The notes under the pieces were generated by a model. That model had not been told where the DNA came from and searched no databases. It worked only from the letters and a program-made list of their open reading frames with translations. A DNA stretch of 64,000 bases. Origin: Candidatus Methanophagaceae archaeon (GTDB taxonomy: Archaea; Halobacteriota; Syntropharchaeia; Alkanophagales; Methanospirareceae). The first letter of the stretch is position 1. Each line of letters starts with the position of its first letter. Position numbers and translations under genes: made by a program. Positions 1 to 8,450 of this stretch are shown here, in pieces. The DNA lies in NCBI GenBank assembly GCA_003194435.1, contig PQXC01000012.1, forward strand, positions 1-64,000, read 5' to 3'.

Positions 1-103
1 TAATCCGAAGGGAGTTATCTTTGTTTACGTTGACTTTTGGGATGAAGCCCAAAAAAGCAAGTTTTATATATAAAGACTCCTTAAAAATATAAGGAGCTGA
101 AAA

Positions 104-244
104 ATGGGAAAAATTATGATATCACTTATTTTGATAGTGTTACTTTTGATTTCAGTAGGATCTTACTTTGACAATGTCACATTTAATAAAGTTTATATAA
201 CCCATACTTCTATTGCAAAACGTATGTGCACTGAAGAATCATGA
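104..244 (+). CDS. Hypothetical 46-aa membrane peptide, probably a remnant next to an IS
   Basis: A short ORF with an AAGGAG ribosome site at 91-96 and a TATA-like run (TTTATATATA) at 62-71, correctly spaced for an archaeal promoter. The first 20 residues are a Lys-then-hydrophobic segment typical of a signal peptide or membrane anchor; nothing after it is recognisable. The ORF runs through the putative left end of the insertion sequence at 167-179, so its last 25 residues may be IS-derived and it may be the interrupted 5' end of a longer gene. It overlaps the transposase start. No function can be assigned. Confidence 0.35.
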   Translation: MGKIMISLILIVLLLISVGSYFDNVTFNKVYITHTSIAKRMCTEES

Positions 245-1930
245 ATCTGTATTCGACCCGCAACGATGGGGGCTACCAGAGGGCGTTGCACAGCGCCTTG
301 GCAAGCGATTATACGAGTTTTGGCAGCGATTTCGCGGGAGATTTAAGACAAAGACCCGCGATACCTGCGAATACGCCTATAACTATTTGGGTGGCCTGTT
401 AAGAATGGAAGAAAAGCGTAACTTTGCCAATATTGCGTCCACCACGGGAGTGGCAGAGCAGAATCTGCATCACTTCATGTCCAACTCCCCGTGGTCGGCA
501 CGAGCGGTGATACAGCAGGTGCAAGCGGAGATTGCAGCCACGCCGGGGTTAGAACGTGGCGGTGTTCTTGTTCTGGATGAGAGCGCGAACGCCAAGACCG
601 GGGAGAAGAGCGCAGGGTCCGGGCGGCAGTATAACGGGCGGTTGGGGAAAGTGGATATGAGCCAGGTAGGCACTTTCCTGGCTTATACCAATGGATCGGT
701 GTGGACGTGGGTGGACGGAGAGCTGTATCTGCCCGAAGATTGGTTTACAGCAGAGAAGGCGGAGTTAAGGGAGAAACTCGGGATTCCTGCTGAGCTGAAG
801 TTCAAGACGAAGATAGAACTCGGCTGGGAGATGATCCAGCGGGCGCATGCAAACGGTCTTCCCTTCGAGGCAATTTGCTGCGATGACTTCTACGGGAAGA
901 GCAGTGATTTCCGTGCAGAGATGCGCGCCGCAGGGCTCGTTTATATGGCTGATGTCCCGCACAATACGCGGGTTTACCTGAAACGCCCCGTTATAGGCGT
1001 ACCAGAGGTTAAATCTGGTAGACGTGGTCCAAAACCATCCAGGTCTCGTGTGTTATCGCCCGACAGACCTTTAAAGGTGTCAGAGGTTGCACACCGTGAA
1101 GATACGAACTGGCGCCGCGTTCGTGTGCGCAGTACCGAGCGAGGCGAGTTGAACGACGAATTCGCGGCACGACGTATCTGGACCATCCACGAGGACGAAC
1201 CTGTCCAGGAATGGCTGGTGATACGGCGAGAAAGCAACGGAAGATGCACGTATTCATTGAGCAATGCCTCCCCTAACACGCACCTGAAACGACTTGCATG
1301 GCTAAAATGTCAGCGATACTTCGTGGAACGTGCCAATCAAGATGCAAAAACTGAGCTGGGCTGGGACGAACTGGAAGCACAGAAGTATTTGGCATGGATG
1401 CACCATCTCGCGCTTACCATTCTCGCTCTGTGGTTCATCACGCAGACAAAAATCGAGTGGGCGGAGCAGTACGCTCGCGACCCAAGTCTATTGCAGCAGT
1501 TCGAGGTGGAAGTGTTACCGGCGTTGTCCACCGCCAATGTACGAGCTCTACTGCGTGCTGCCATGCCGTTGCCACAGCTAACGCCTGATGAAGCCAGGGC
1601 ACTGGTGACCAAACATCTGGTCAATCGGACCCGGTCGCGTAAAAGCAGAATGAAAGGCAGACATAAGGGTCCTTAAGTGGGTAATGGAAGCATAGAGCAA
1701 GCGAATTGACGAATGTCTATGATGATTGTCCAGTAGTGGTCAGCTTGGGCTATCTACGAATTTCCGCCATACATCCTCCATTCTCAAGGTACAATGAATG
1801 GATCTTCACGAGCTAAAAATTCTCCTCAGTCACATGCCGAGATCGAAAGGAATATTTCCGGATTATCATGTTATATCGCTATGCCAAGAAAATATCTTTA
1901 ATAAATTTATGCTAATATGACATTGTCAAA
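167..1930 (+). mobile_element. IS701-type insertion sequence (ends tentative)
   Basis: A single DDE transposase gene lies between matching 13-bp inverted sequences: TTTGACAATGTCA at 167-179 and its reverse complement at 1918-1930, repeated at 1942-1954. The core TGACA-N-TGTCA is itself palindromic, which weakens the match as proof of ends. No clean target-site duplication was found. The 250 bases after the transposase hold no convincing gene. The interior looks richer in G+C than the AT-rich flanks, in line with acquisition. Confidence 0.5.
213..1676 (+). CDS. IS701-family transposase (DDE superfamily endonuclease)
   Basis: A 487-residue transposase. The first catalytic Asp lies in VLDESANAKTG near residue 122, the second in CCDDFYG near 224, and the Glu region is VERANQDAKTELGWDEL near 372-387; these spacings and surrounding words fit the IS701 group of DDE enzymes, which cut and rejoin DNA at the ends of the element. 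TTG at 213 is the only plausible start in frame, as a stop lies five codons upstream and the next ATG is about 64 codons inside. Length is near the family norm and no frameshift is seen, so it may be active. Confidence 0.85.
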   Translation: MQNVCALKNHESVFDPQRWGLPEGVAQRLGKRLYEFWQRFRGRFKTKTRDTCEYAYNYLGGLLRMEEKRNFANIASTTGVAEQNLHHFMSNSPWSARAVIQQVQAEIAATPGLERGGVLVLDESANAKTGEKSAGSGRQYNGRLGKVDMSQVGTFLAYTNGSVWTWVDGELYLPEDWFTAEKAELREKLGIPAELKFKTKIELGWEMIQRAHANGLPFEAICCDDFYGKSSDFRAEMRAAGLVYMADVPHNTRVYLKRPVIGVPEVKSGRRGPKPSRSRVLSPDRPLKVSEVAHREDTNWRRVRVRSTERGELNDEFAARRIWTIHEDEPVQEWLVIRRESNGRCTYSLSNASPNTHLKRLAWLKCQRYFVERANQDAKTELGWDELEAQKYLAWMHHLALTILALWFITQTKIEWAEQYARDPSLLQQFEVEVLPALSTANVRALLRAAMPLPQLTPDEARALVTKHLVNRTRSRKSRMKGRHKGP

Positions 1931-1954
1931 TTATGCTAATATGACATTGTCAAA
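1907..1954. repeat. 24-bp direct tandem duplication at right side of the IS
   Basis: Two perfect 24-bp copies (1907-1930 and 1931-1954), each containing TGACATTGTCAAA and followed by a partial third TTAT. Each copy has an in-frame minus-strand TAG for the neighbouring nuclease-like gene, so that gene ends inside the second copy. It could be a duplicated IS end or slippage at the 3' end of that gene. Confidence 0.8.
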
Positions 1955-2283
1955 TTATTATATTCTTCTGGATATAAATATTTAACCACAACTCTAATAA
2001 AACTTGCTTTTCTAAAAGGTCGAGCATCTTCTGGAACAGCCTTATAGTAAAGCATTACTCGCTCATCTTCTGGGTCAATATGCCGAACATCTGGATTCTC
2101 AATTGTTTGGGTAATCAAATCTTTGTACGGTTCAATTTCTGGATGCCTCAACAAGATGTGTTCATTCCACACTACCTCTGCAAGAAATACAGGAACGCCG
2201 TCTTTATCTTTGACCTCTACGACATGCTCATCGGAATCAACAGCATCGTCAATGCGGTTTTCACTTGACATTGTGATATTCAC
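1936..2283 (-). CDS. PBECR2-like nuclease (toxin-type) protein
   Basis: 115 residues. The words VWNEHILLRHPEI, ENPDVRHID, MLYYK and FIRVVVKYL follow the pattern of the PBECR2 group of small barnase/EndoU/ColicinE5/RelE-like nuclease folds, seen in phage and toxin contexts; the family call is from memory of these motifs. The last six residues (NLTMSY) and the stop are encoded inside the 24-bp tandem repeat, so the C-terminus could be altered or could be natural. It lies 42 bases downstream of a decayed antitoxin-like gene on the same strand. Activity and target cannot be told. Confidence 0.5.
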   Translation of the reverse strand: MNITMSSENRIDDAVDSDEHVVEVKDKDGVPVFLAEVVWNEHILLRHPEIEPYKDLITQTIENPDVRHIDPEDERVMLYYKAVPEDARPFRKASFIRVVVKYLYPEEYNNLTMSY

Positions 2284-2325
2284 CTTTTTGGAAGCTTTTA
2301 CCCAAACTTTGCTATTTATGGCATT

Positions 2326-2744
2326 TTAATTTAACTCCACAATCCAACAATTCTCCTTCACGGTTATCTCCTTGTAGTATTTCCGATCCCCACCGCCTGA
2401 ATTTGACAATGCGATTATTTTAGCCCTCATTTTTATCGTCCCTTTCTCAATTTCTCTCACTCCTTCAATAACTTCATCCAAACATAAATCTTTTGTTTTC
2501 TCTCTTAGCTCTTTCGTTGCATCTCCTATTCTTGGCGTTACCATCCGAAGGTATGTCAAATACTCTTCAGTGCTGAGTTCTCATCTCAATATCTCAAATA
2601 CCTTATTCAACACCGCTGCTTCTGCACTCATTCATCCATCCACCTTTTTCGGGTTCTCGACTTCTACCCGTTTTATATGCATCCTATTCGTTTTAAAATA
2701 TCTCAGTGAGACGAACGATTTCCGCCACTCTGGCTATAATCTCC
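2326..2744 (-). pseudogene. Decayed partner gene of a PIN-type toxin (nonsense codons and frameshifts)
   Basis: The open part (2326-2559) encodes 77 residues from TTG. The same frame continues upstream through TGA at 2581-2583 to an ATG at 2629-2631, and through a second in-frame TGA just before that ATG, with protein-like sequence throughout: words such as FVSLRYFKTNR, VEVENPKKVDG, SAEAAVLNKVFEILR and ELSTEEYLTYL. Further upstream the reading moves to another frame (AVEEIIARVAE). I read this as one gene for a helical PIN-associated antitoxin-like protein, broken by two stops and at least one frameshift. A short product from the TTG or internal ATG could still be made. Confidence 0.5.
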
Positions 2745-2885
2745 TCAACTGCTTTCCTCTTTTTCTCTCCTCTTTTTCAATATCTCGACAAAAGCCATCG
2801 CCTCCTCCCAAATCCTATCATCGCTCACATCGTCAAAAGGTCTGCACCAAGCACATGTATCAAAATAAACTCTTATATTCCTCAT
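2745..2885 (-). pseudogene. Truncated PIN-domain ribonuclease (toxin remnant)
   Basis: 46 codons from ATG at 2883-2885 give VYFDTCAWCRPFDD and DRIWEEAMAFVEIL, the typical PIN N-terminus with its first metal-binding Asp. A stop follows at 2745-2747; PIN proteins are normally about 130 residues and the other acidic residues are missing. Its ATG overlaps the stop of the primase gene (ATGA), so it was probably cotranscribed. The Lys/Glu-rich purine run where the frame is lost suggests a slip frameshift. Confidence 0.55.
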
Positions 2886-3928
2886 TTTCCCAACTTCAAT
2901 TTTAACCTGTAATAGCTCAGGGGATGTGTGACCTTCTCACAGAACTCATCACTGCCCACGCAGTTGCCGTAGGTACGCATTGTAGCACATGAGGGCGCGG
3001 TATAGCGAGTGCCACTCTTAACACCTGCGATATGCTCCACCTGATACCTCGTCCGTGCTTCATCGAAGTCGGGTGAATTCCTGTATAGCTCTATCACCTC
3101 ATCCACAGACAGCCCGATATTCAACAGGAAAGCAGTAACTGCGAATCTCGCACTGTGTGGCACATTTATACCCGCTTTCAAATTGTTCAGGATGTTTGTT
3201 ATGCATGGCGGATATGAGCCTGGATCGCCACCTGGGGGTGTATGGAGTCCTTCCAGATTCTTACGCTTGACGCCGAGTTCCTTCCTTATGTGCTCAATAT
3301 GCTCACTCAGCGAATTGCAGATATCATCAGGGACATCCAGTGGCAGGTCTTTCACTATCCGCTCATACATCGCTTCCTGGACAATCCGCACGAATTCGGT
3401 CATTCCAAGGCGCACTTTACCACGCACCATGCTCCGATTCACGAGTTTCCATCTCTTGTCCCTGAGATTGGCGGTGAGCCGGAGATAGTCAGTGAACGGG
3501 AGCAGCACAAGATTGGGAGAGAACTCGGCATGTATGCCAAGGTCTTCGGACAGTTCATGGATGATACTATCATCAGAGCGCAAATCTTCTATTAAGCGCT
3601 TGTATGCCCCTTTTGCCTCTGCTAACGCATATCTGCGAATGAGATAGGAATCACGAATGCAAGATACGAGGATACGAGCAAAGGGATAAGATAGTAACTC
3701 CGTCTGCGCCTGCGTATCATCGCCTATAACGGGTCTCTGGATCACTCCGGTTCTTATAGCTTCTATCACTCGCTCTTTAGCTCGTATCCTCGCTGATACT
3801 GAGCTGATGAGGTCATCAAGTGTGAATCCCGCCTCCTTTACATATTCCAATGCTCTGGATAGAAAGGGATAGAAGCATAAATGCCGATGTAAACGCAACT
3901 GCAAATGTAAATGCTCCAGTTCTCTCAT
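2882..3928 (-). CDS. priL: DNA primase large subunit PriL
   Basis: Large, iron-sulfur subunit of the archaeal primase, which with the catalytic small subunit makes RNA primers. Numbered from ATG at 3926-3928, the C-terminal domain has Cys near residues 242, 314, 323 and 330 (PPC, APSC, GNC, EFC), which fits the [4Fe-4S] site. [12 protein letters not shown] and QVEHIAG are further family words. The frame stays open to 4030, but the extra 34 residues overlap aroC and look non-native, while the ATG at 3928 forms an ATGA overlap with the aroC stop. The small subunit is not in the window. Confidence 0.85.
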   Translation of the reverse strand: MRELEHLHLQLRLHRHLCFYPFLSRALEYVKEAGFTLDDLISSVSARIRAKERVIEAIRTGVIQRPVIGDDTQAQTELLSYPFARILVSCIRDSYLIRRYALAEAKGAYKRLIEDLRSDDSIIHELSEDLGIHAEFSPNLVLLPFTDYLRLTANLRDKRWKLVNRSMVRGKVRLGMTEFVRIVQEAMYERIVKDLPLDVPDDICNSLSEHIEHIRKELGVKRKNLEGLHTPPGGDPGSYPPCITNILNNLKAGINVPHSARFAVTAFLLNIGLSVDEVIELYRNSPDFDEARTRYQVEHIAGVKSGTRYTAPSCATMRTYGNCVGSDEFCEKVTHPLSYYRLKLKLGK

Positions 3929-5043
3929 TTCTGTCTCATAGTCTCTAATCTCCCACCACGCATAATCATCATGTAATCTATGAGTACAAGAGCAACCATC
4001 GCTTCTGCTACCGGCACTATCCTGGGGCATATACAGGGGTCATGCCTGCCTCTTATCCTCAGTTCCACCTCCTCCATTCGCGCCATGTCCACACTCCGCT
4101 GCGGCTTTGCAATAGACGGGGTGGGTTTCACCGCCACTCTACATATCACAGGCTCGCCAGTTGAGATACCACCCAAGATACCACCTGCATTGTTCGTCCT
4201 TGTTCTTATCCTCCCATCTTCTGTATCTATATAAAATTCATCGTTCATCTCACTGCCTCGCATCCTCGCTGCTCCAAATCCAACGCCTATCTCAACACCC
4301 TTCACCGCACCGATACTCATAAGCGCCTTTGCCAGTTCTGCATCGAGTTTATCGAAGACAGGTTCGCCCAGTCCAGGCGGAACGCCAGTTGCAATCACCT
4401 CCACGATACCACCCACACTATCACCTTCGCGTTTTGCCCTTTTTATCAATTCCTGCATCTGCACTGCCGCTTCTGGATCCGCACACCTTACTGCGTTCAT
4501 CTCAGCATTCCTCTTTATCTCTTTCACGTCCACTTCCTTTGCTCTTGCCCTCGCTCTTATACCCCCTATCTCAACCACATGCCCCACAATCTCTATATTG
4601 TGATATGCCAGAACCTTCCTGGCAATTGCACCTGCGGCTACACGTGCGAGAGTCTCTCTGCCAGATGCGCGCCCACCACCTCGATAATCCCGCAGCCCAT
4701 ACTTCATCTGGTAGGAATAATCCGCCTGACCGGGTCTCGCAATGTGCTTTATCGCCTCATAAGGCGTGGAATCAACATCCCTATTCCATACAAGCATGGA
4801 TATAGGGGACCCAAGTGTTTTGCCCTCGAATACACCGGACAATATCAGCACTTCATCTGCCTCGCGCCTCTCACTCGCTATCTCGCTCATGCCCGGTCTT
4901 CTCCTGTCCAGCTCGTGCTGTATGTCCGCAGCTGAGAGTTCAATACCCGCAGGGCAGCCGTCAACAACAACTCCTAAGGCTTCGCCATGCGACTCGCCCC
5001 ATGTCATCACACGGAATAACCGCCCAAAGGAATTACCTGACAT
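3925..5043 (-). CDS. aroC: Chorismate synthase
   Basis: Last step of the shikimate pathway, converting EPSP to chorismate with reduced FMN. 372 residues with the family N-terminus ([18 protein letters not shown]), [42 protein letters not shown] and a C-terminal [11 protein letters not shown]; full length. It overlaps priL by four bases downstream. The start ATG at 5043 lies about 50 bases from the divergent gene at 5094, so the short gap should hold both promoters. aroE lies elsewhere in the window at 42.1 kb. Confidence 0.95.
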   Translation of the reverse strand: MSGNSFGRLFRVMTWGESHGEALGVVVDGCPAGIELSAADIQHELDRRRPGMSEIASERREADEVLILSGVFEGKTLGSPISMLVWNRDVDSTPYEAIKHIARPGQADYSYQMKYGLRDYRGGGRASGRETLARVAAGAIARKVLAYHNIEIVGHVVEIGGIRARARAKEVDVKEIKRNAEMNAVRCADPEAAVQMQELIKRAKREGDSVGGIVEVIATGVPPGLGEPVFDKLDAELAKALMSIGAVKGVEIGVGFGAARMRGSEMNDEFYIDTEDGRIRTRTNNAGGILGGISTGEPVICRVAVKPTPSIAKPQRSVDMARMEEVELRIRGRHDPCICPRIVPVAEAMVALVLIDYMMIMRGGRLETMRQK

Positions 5044-5093
5044 AGAATTCTTATATCACGATGGTTTTTAAAACAAATAAATAATGCATAACC

Positions 5094-5621
5094 ATGGTGC
5101 AGGTGGATTTGAGGCTGGTGAAAGCGTGTGTAATGGGCGGTGGCGAGATTACAGAACTATTAAGGAGTTACAAATTGAAGGACGTGCGTGAGATACCTGC
5201 GGGATTGGGGTTGGTAGAGCTCAAACAGCTGTTAAAGGGCACTGATGTGGTGATTGGAGGCTATGGCTATGTAGAGCAGCGAGAAGTTGCGAGAGCGGCA
5301 TCTGAACTCGGTGTACCATTCATCACATACCCGGTGATAACCACGATATTGCCAGATGGCATATCATTTGATGAGATAGAATTCCCGGACTCGCGAACGC
5401 AACCGCAAACCACATCGCATCTTTTGGATTCGATTGCACGCTCTCTTCAGCTCGTTGAGATGTTAAGATTGTTCAGTGGTGTGGGTGAGCTCCTATTTGC
5501 ACCAAAGGCGCTCGTGCTCTACCCTGATGCGGGCAGTCAGGATTTGAGGCTGAAGAGTGTAGAGTTAAGGCTAAAGGATAATAAAGGTGATGGTGACGGC
5601 GGTGATGACGATGTGGCGTGA
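5094..5621 (+). CDS. Conserved hypothetical protein upstream of the clamp-loader gene
   Basis: 175 residues, not recognised with confidence. It looks like an alpha/beta protein: KACVMGGGEITELL near the start, then GTDVVIGGYGYVEQREVARAASELGVPFITYPVITTILPDGISF and a C-terminal beta-rich part, ending in an Asp/Gly-rich tail. There is a faint resemblance to regions following the Rossmann core in ThiF/HesA-like proteins, too weak to name it. Its last codons overlap the ATG of the RFC-like gene at 5611, so the two are translationally linked. Confidence 0.6.
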   Translation: MVQVDLRLVKACVMGGGEITELLRSYKLKDVREIPAGLGLVELKQLLKGTDVVIGGYGYVEQREVARAASELGVPFITYPVITTILPDGISFDEIEFPDSRTQPQTTSHLLDSIARSLQLVEMLRLFSGVGELLFAPKALVLYPDAGSQDLRLKSVELRLKDNKGDGDGGDDDVA

Positions 5622-6657
5622 GAAATATAGACCTACGAGCCTGGCAGAGATAGAGGGTCAGGATGATGTGATAGATAGATTAAAGAGCTTTGCTGAGCGT
5701 AAGCAGTTACCAAATCTGCTGCTATGGGGCTCAAGAGGTGTGGGCAAGACCTCTTCTGTATTAGCCTTAGCTCGGGAACTCTATGGCTCGCATGATGAGA
5801 ACCTGTTCATTGTGGAGTGCCGCGATTTTGTTGAGCAGCGTAAGAAATGGTTGCGTGCTGATAAGAGGTTTAGATTCTACTATGATGAGCATAAATCAGC
5901 GCTGGACATCTTTAAAGAAATGATAAGGAGCTATGCAGTGTTAGCACCAATAAATGCGGAATTCAAGCTGATGGCGTTCAATAATGCGGACCTGCTGCCT
6001 GTGGATGCTCAGCAAGCGCTCCGAAGAATAATGGAACGAAGTAGCCGCACAAGTAGATTCATATTCATCACCACAAAACCCTCTGCTATAATACCCGCTA
6101 TAAGGTCAAGGTGTTTGAACCTCCACTTCCAACCCCTAACCCTGACCAAGACCAGGACCCAGACCAAGAGTGGAGCAATGGATAGATTGCTGCTGCGAAT
6201 CGCCTCGCAGGAGGGGTTAGAACTTACAGACCAGGGTTTGGAGATGCTGAAGCGGTATGCTGGTGGTGATGCTGGTACTGCCATAGATATAATGGAGGCG
6301 GCATCGGTGGTTTCTGACTCTAACAGGATTGGTAGTGAAGAGATAGAGATAGTGGTGCAGGAGTTGCGAAAGAGGAGCAATAAGGTAGCGGATTTGATAG
6401 ATATGGCGCTTGCGGGTCGCTATCAGGAACTGAGAGCGGACTTAAAGGTGTTGATGAGGGACGAGAAGATGAGTGGCAAGGAGATTGTGGAGGCGATACA
6501 CGATGTGATGCTCCATAGAAAAGCCAGGTTAGGTGCGAGAAGATTAGCAAAGATTATGATGCACATAGGCGATGCAGACTACAAACTTTGCAGTGCTTTT
6601 AATAGCATGATACACATTGAGGAATTGATGGTGAGATGTCGGCATTGGCATTTATAG
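5611..6657 (+). CDS. Replication factor C small-subunit-like protein (clamp loader paralogue)
   Basis: AAA+ protein of about 348 residues from ATG at 5611, where MWREKYRP is the usual RFC box II start. Walker A is GSRGVGKTS (about 40-48) and the SRC arginine finger is at about 166-168. The Walker B / DEAD box, normally LDEAD, reads FNNAD (about 123-127), so the catalytic acidic pair is lost. RFC small subunits load the PCNA clamp; one with a dead Walker B is more likely a regulatory or second small subunit than the main ATPase. The frame extends upstream to 5587, but that part overlaps the previous gene. Confidence 0.8.
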   Translation: MWREKYRPTSLAEIEGQDDVIDRLKSFAERKQLPNLLLWGSRGVGKTSSVLALARELYGSHDENLFIVECRDFVEQRKKWLRADKRFRFYYDEHKSALDIFKEMIRSYAVLAPINAEFKLMAFNNADLLPVDAQQALRRIMERSSRTSRFIFITTKPSAIIPAIRSRCLNLHFQPLTLTKTRTQTKSGAMDRLLLRIASQEGLELTDQGLEMLKRYAGGDAGTAIDIMEAASVVSDSNRIGSEEIEIVVQELRKRSNKVADLIDMALAGRYQELRADLKVLMRDEKMSGKEIVEAIHDVMLHRKARLGARRLAKIMMHIGDADYKLCSAFNSMIHIEELMVRCRHWHL

Positions 6658-6675
6658 TTCTACTTCACTCAACAC

Positions 6676-7164
6676 TCACGAAAAACTCTTCAATTTCTCT
6701 ATTAACTTCTCAATGTCTCTGATGGCAACTTCTAACGATTCCCTGTTCATCTGGTTCTCATAAAAGTTCCTATGCAAGCCATTCGCTACAATAAAAAGTG
6801 TAACAAGTTCTTCATCCCCGCTCTCCCTTGAAAGCCTGCTTACAAAATCCCACAAACTCCCGTGCTTCTCTAATTTCAATCCCCTCTTCGCCGCTACCAT
6901 CTTAACTGCCAGTGCAGCAGCACCCCACAGTTTTTCTGATACCTGGACTAAATCATCTTTATCTAAGAATTCCTTCGCATCTGCGAGATATTTCTCACTT
7001 AAAGCCTGGTAGTGTTCCACAAGGTCCTCGGGATCTAACTCCTCGTTTAGACTGTTACGCACAAGTTCAACTCCTAATTCCTCAGGCAAATAGCCTCTCT
7101 CTTCTGCTTTCTCCCTCAATCGCTCCCCGAGCCTCTTTGGCAAAATAATACAGGTGACTTCCAT
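6676..7164 (-). CDS. PaREP1/PaREP8-like family protein
   Basis: About 162 residues, all-helical. The central part (HYQALSEKYLADAKEFLDKDDLVQVSEKLWGAAALAVK) and the later FIVANGLHRNFYENQMN match the archaeal PaREP1 family, small HEPN-like helical proteins of unknown role common in archaea. ATG at 7164 is preferred to GTG at 7182 because AGAAGG sits just before it. The start (EVTCIILPKRLGERLREKAEERG) resembles a short DNA-binding antitoxin-like helix. It converges with the RFC-like gene. Confidence 0.65.
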   Translation of the reverse strand: MEVTCIILPKRLGERLREKAEERGYLPEELGVELVRNSLNEELDPEDLVEHYQALSEKYLADAKEFLDKDDLVQVSEKLWGAAALAVKMVAAKRGLKLEKHGSLWDFVSRLSRESGDEELVTLFIVANGLHRNFYENQMNRESLEVAIRDIEKLIEKLKSFS

Positions 7165-7276
7165 CTTCCTTCTTCCACGCACTCTTTTATATTATCTCAT
7201 ACGCGTTTATAAAATAAAAGTTGCCTTTTCAGGGCTGTAGGCTGGATACTGTATGCCTGAGACCTTCGTTTTTATT

Positions 7277-8425
7277 TCATCTTCGGAGCACTATACTCAC
7301 AACATCACCATCTGCGAGTACATGAGTGAGACCTACACGCTGCCCCGCATACTTAACCGAACGCCCCCAGATCTGAGCATAGCGGAATTTAGCTAAGAAA
7401 TCGCGATGGATCGCAGCACAGGCATCCGCAACAGTGGAGTATCGCCGCAAGACCAGTGGATTATGCATATCAGGCGGAGCACCCTGGGGCTTCATGTATA
7501 TCTGTATGAACCCCAGTGCTGCGTAAATTCTCTCTTTTAGTGCTTCAAGGTTGATATTACCTTCGGCTGAGATGAAGACAGCATCAGGATACCGTTTGCG
7601 GATACGCTCAAGCATTGAAGGCTCTGCGAGGTCTATCTTGTTTATCACTGTGATTGCATCGAGATATTTGCGATTACCGATAACGGCATCTATGAACTCT
7701 TCGGGTGTGATTGGTTCTCTTTCCCTTATAATAACCTCAGCATTGTGTATCCTGTATTCTGCCAGTACAGCACGAATGAAATCCTCATCAACCCCTGCTA
7801 TGCCTGCACCTATGGTCTCGATTCTTATTCCACCACGGCTCAATTTATTGATACTCACATTCGGTGGTCTGGAATTGATTCTGATGCCGGCGTTATATAG
7901 CTCCCTCGCCAGTATCTCATGTTGCTTCACCGCGTTATTGGTTATATCAAGGATGAAGAGTATCAAATCGGCGTTTCGTAATGCCGAAATGACCTCCTTG
8001 CCCCTGCCACGACCGTAAGAAGCGCCCTGTATTAGTCCGGGCACATCGAGTATCTGGATGCGAGTACCTTTATAATGGAGTGTACCGGGAATGACCCTGA
8101 GAGTGGTGAAATCGTAAGAAGCGACCTCGGCATTGGCATTGGTTAGACGGTTGAGCAATGTGGATTTACCAACAGAAGGAAAACCGACCATAGCAACAGT
8201 GGCATCGCCTGCTCGCTTTATATCGAAACCTTTACTTTTACCTGTGCCTGTGCCTTTACCCGCTGCTGTTGCTGTTGCCTTTGCCAGTTTGCGCTCCCTC
8301 AGACGTGCCAGTTTCGCCTTCAGGCGTCCGATGTGATGAGAAGTAGCCTTATTGTAGGGCGTTCTCCGGATTTCATCCTCAATTCGTTTTATATCTTCAT
8401 CAATGCTGCTGCTACTGCTGCTCAT
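7277..8425 (-). CDS. DRG-family GTPase (OBG/DRG, TGS domain)
   Basis: Translation-associated GTPase. From ATG at 8425 (16th codon of the longest frame): an N-terminal helical part with RTPYNKATSHHIGRLKAKLARLRE, the G domain with GFPSVGKST (G1), DVPGLIQGAS (G3) and NKIDL (G4), and a C-terminal TGS domain (GRSVKYAGQRVGLTHVLADGDVVSI). A low-complexity Ala/Thr/Gly-Lys stretch separates the first two parts. The longer frame to 8470 overlaps the upstream gene and starts with GTG. Archaeal DRG proteins are about 370 residues, matching this start. Confidence 0.88.
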   Translation of the reverse strand: MSSSSSSIDEDIKRIEDEIRRTPYNKATSHHIGRLKAKLARLRERKLAKATATAAGKGTGTGKSKGFDIKRAGDATVAMVGFPSVGKSTLLNRLTNANAEVASYDFTTLRVIPGTLHYKGTRIQILDVPGLIQGASYGRGRGKEVISALRNADLILFILDITNNAVKQHEILARELYNAGIRINSRPPNVSINKLSRGGIRIETIGAGIAGVDEDFIRAVLAEYRIHNAEVIIREREPITPEEFIDAVIGNRKYLDAITVINKIDLAEPSMLERIRKRYPDAVFISAEGNINLEALKERIYAALGFIQIYMKPQGAPPDMHNPLVLRRYSTVADACAAIHRDFLAKFRYAQIWGRSVKYAGQRVGLTHVLADGDVVSIVLRR

Positions 8426-8450
8426 ATTATATATCATATCCATATCGTCT

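Noticed and set aside
1907-1954. CRISPR repeat
   Set aside because: Two directly abutting 24-bp copies without spacers; no cas genes in the window.
2581-2583. UGA recoding (selenocysteine or Trp) in the antitoxin-like gene
   Set aside because: A second TGA, a frameshift and a truncated neighbour in the same locus point to decay, and no SECIS-like hairpin was evident.
3929-4030. N-terminal extension of PriL
   Set aside because: The extra 34 residues overlap aroC, contain no conserved sequence, and the ATGA overlap at 3925-3928 gives a better start.
4329-4935. Long plus-strand ORFs opposite aroC
   Set aside because: Codon-shadow frames of a clear chorismate synthase; the translations have no domain pattern.
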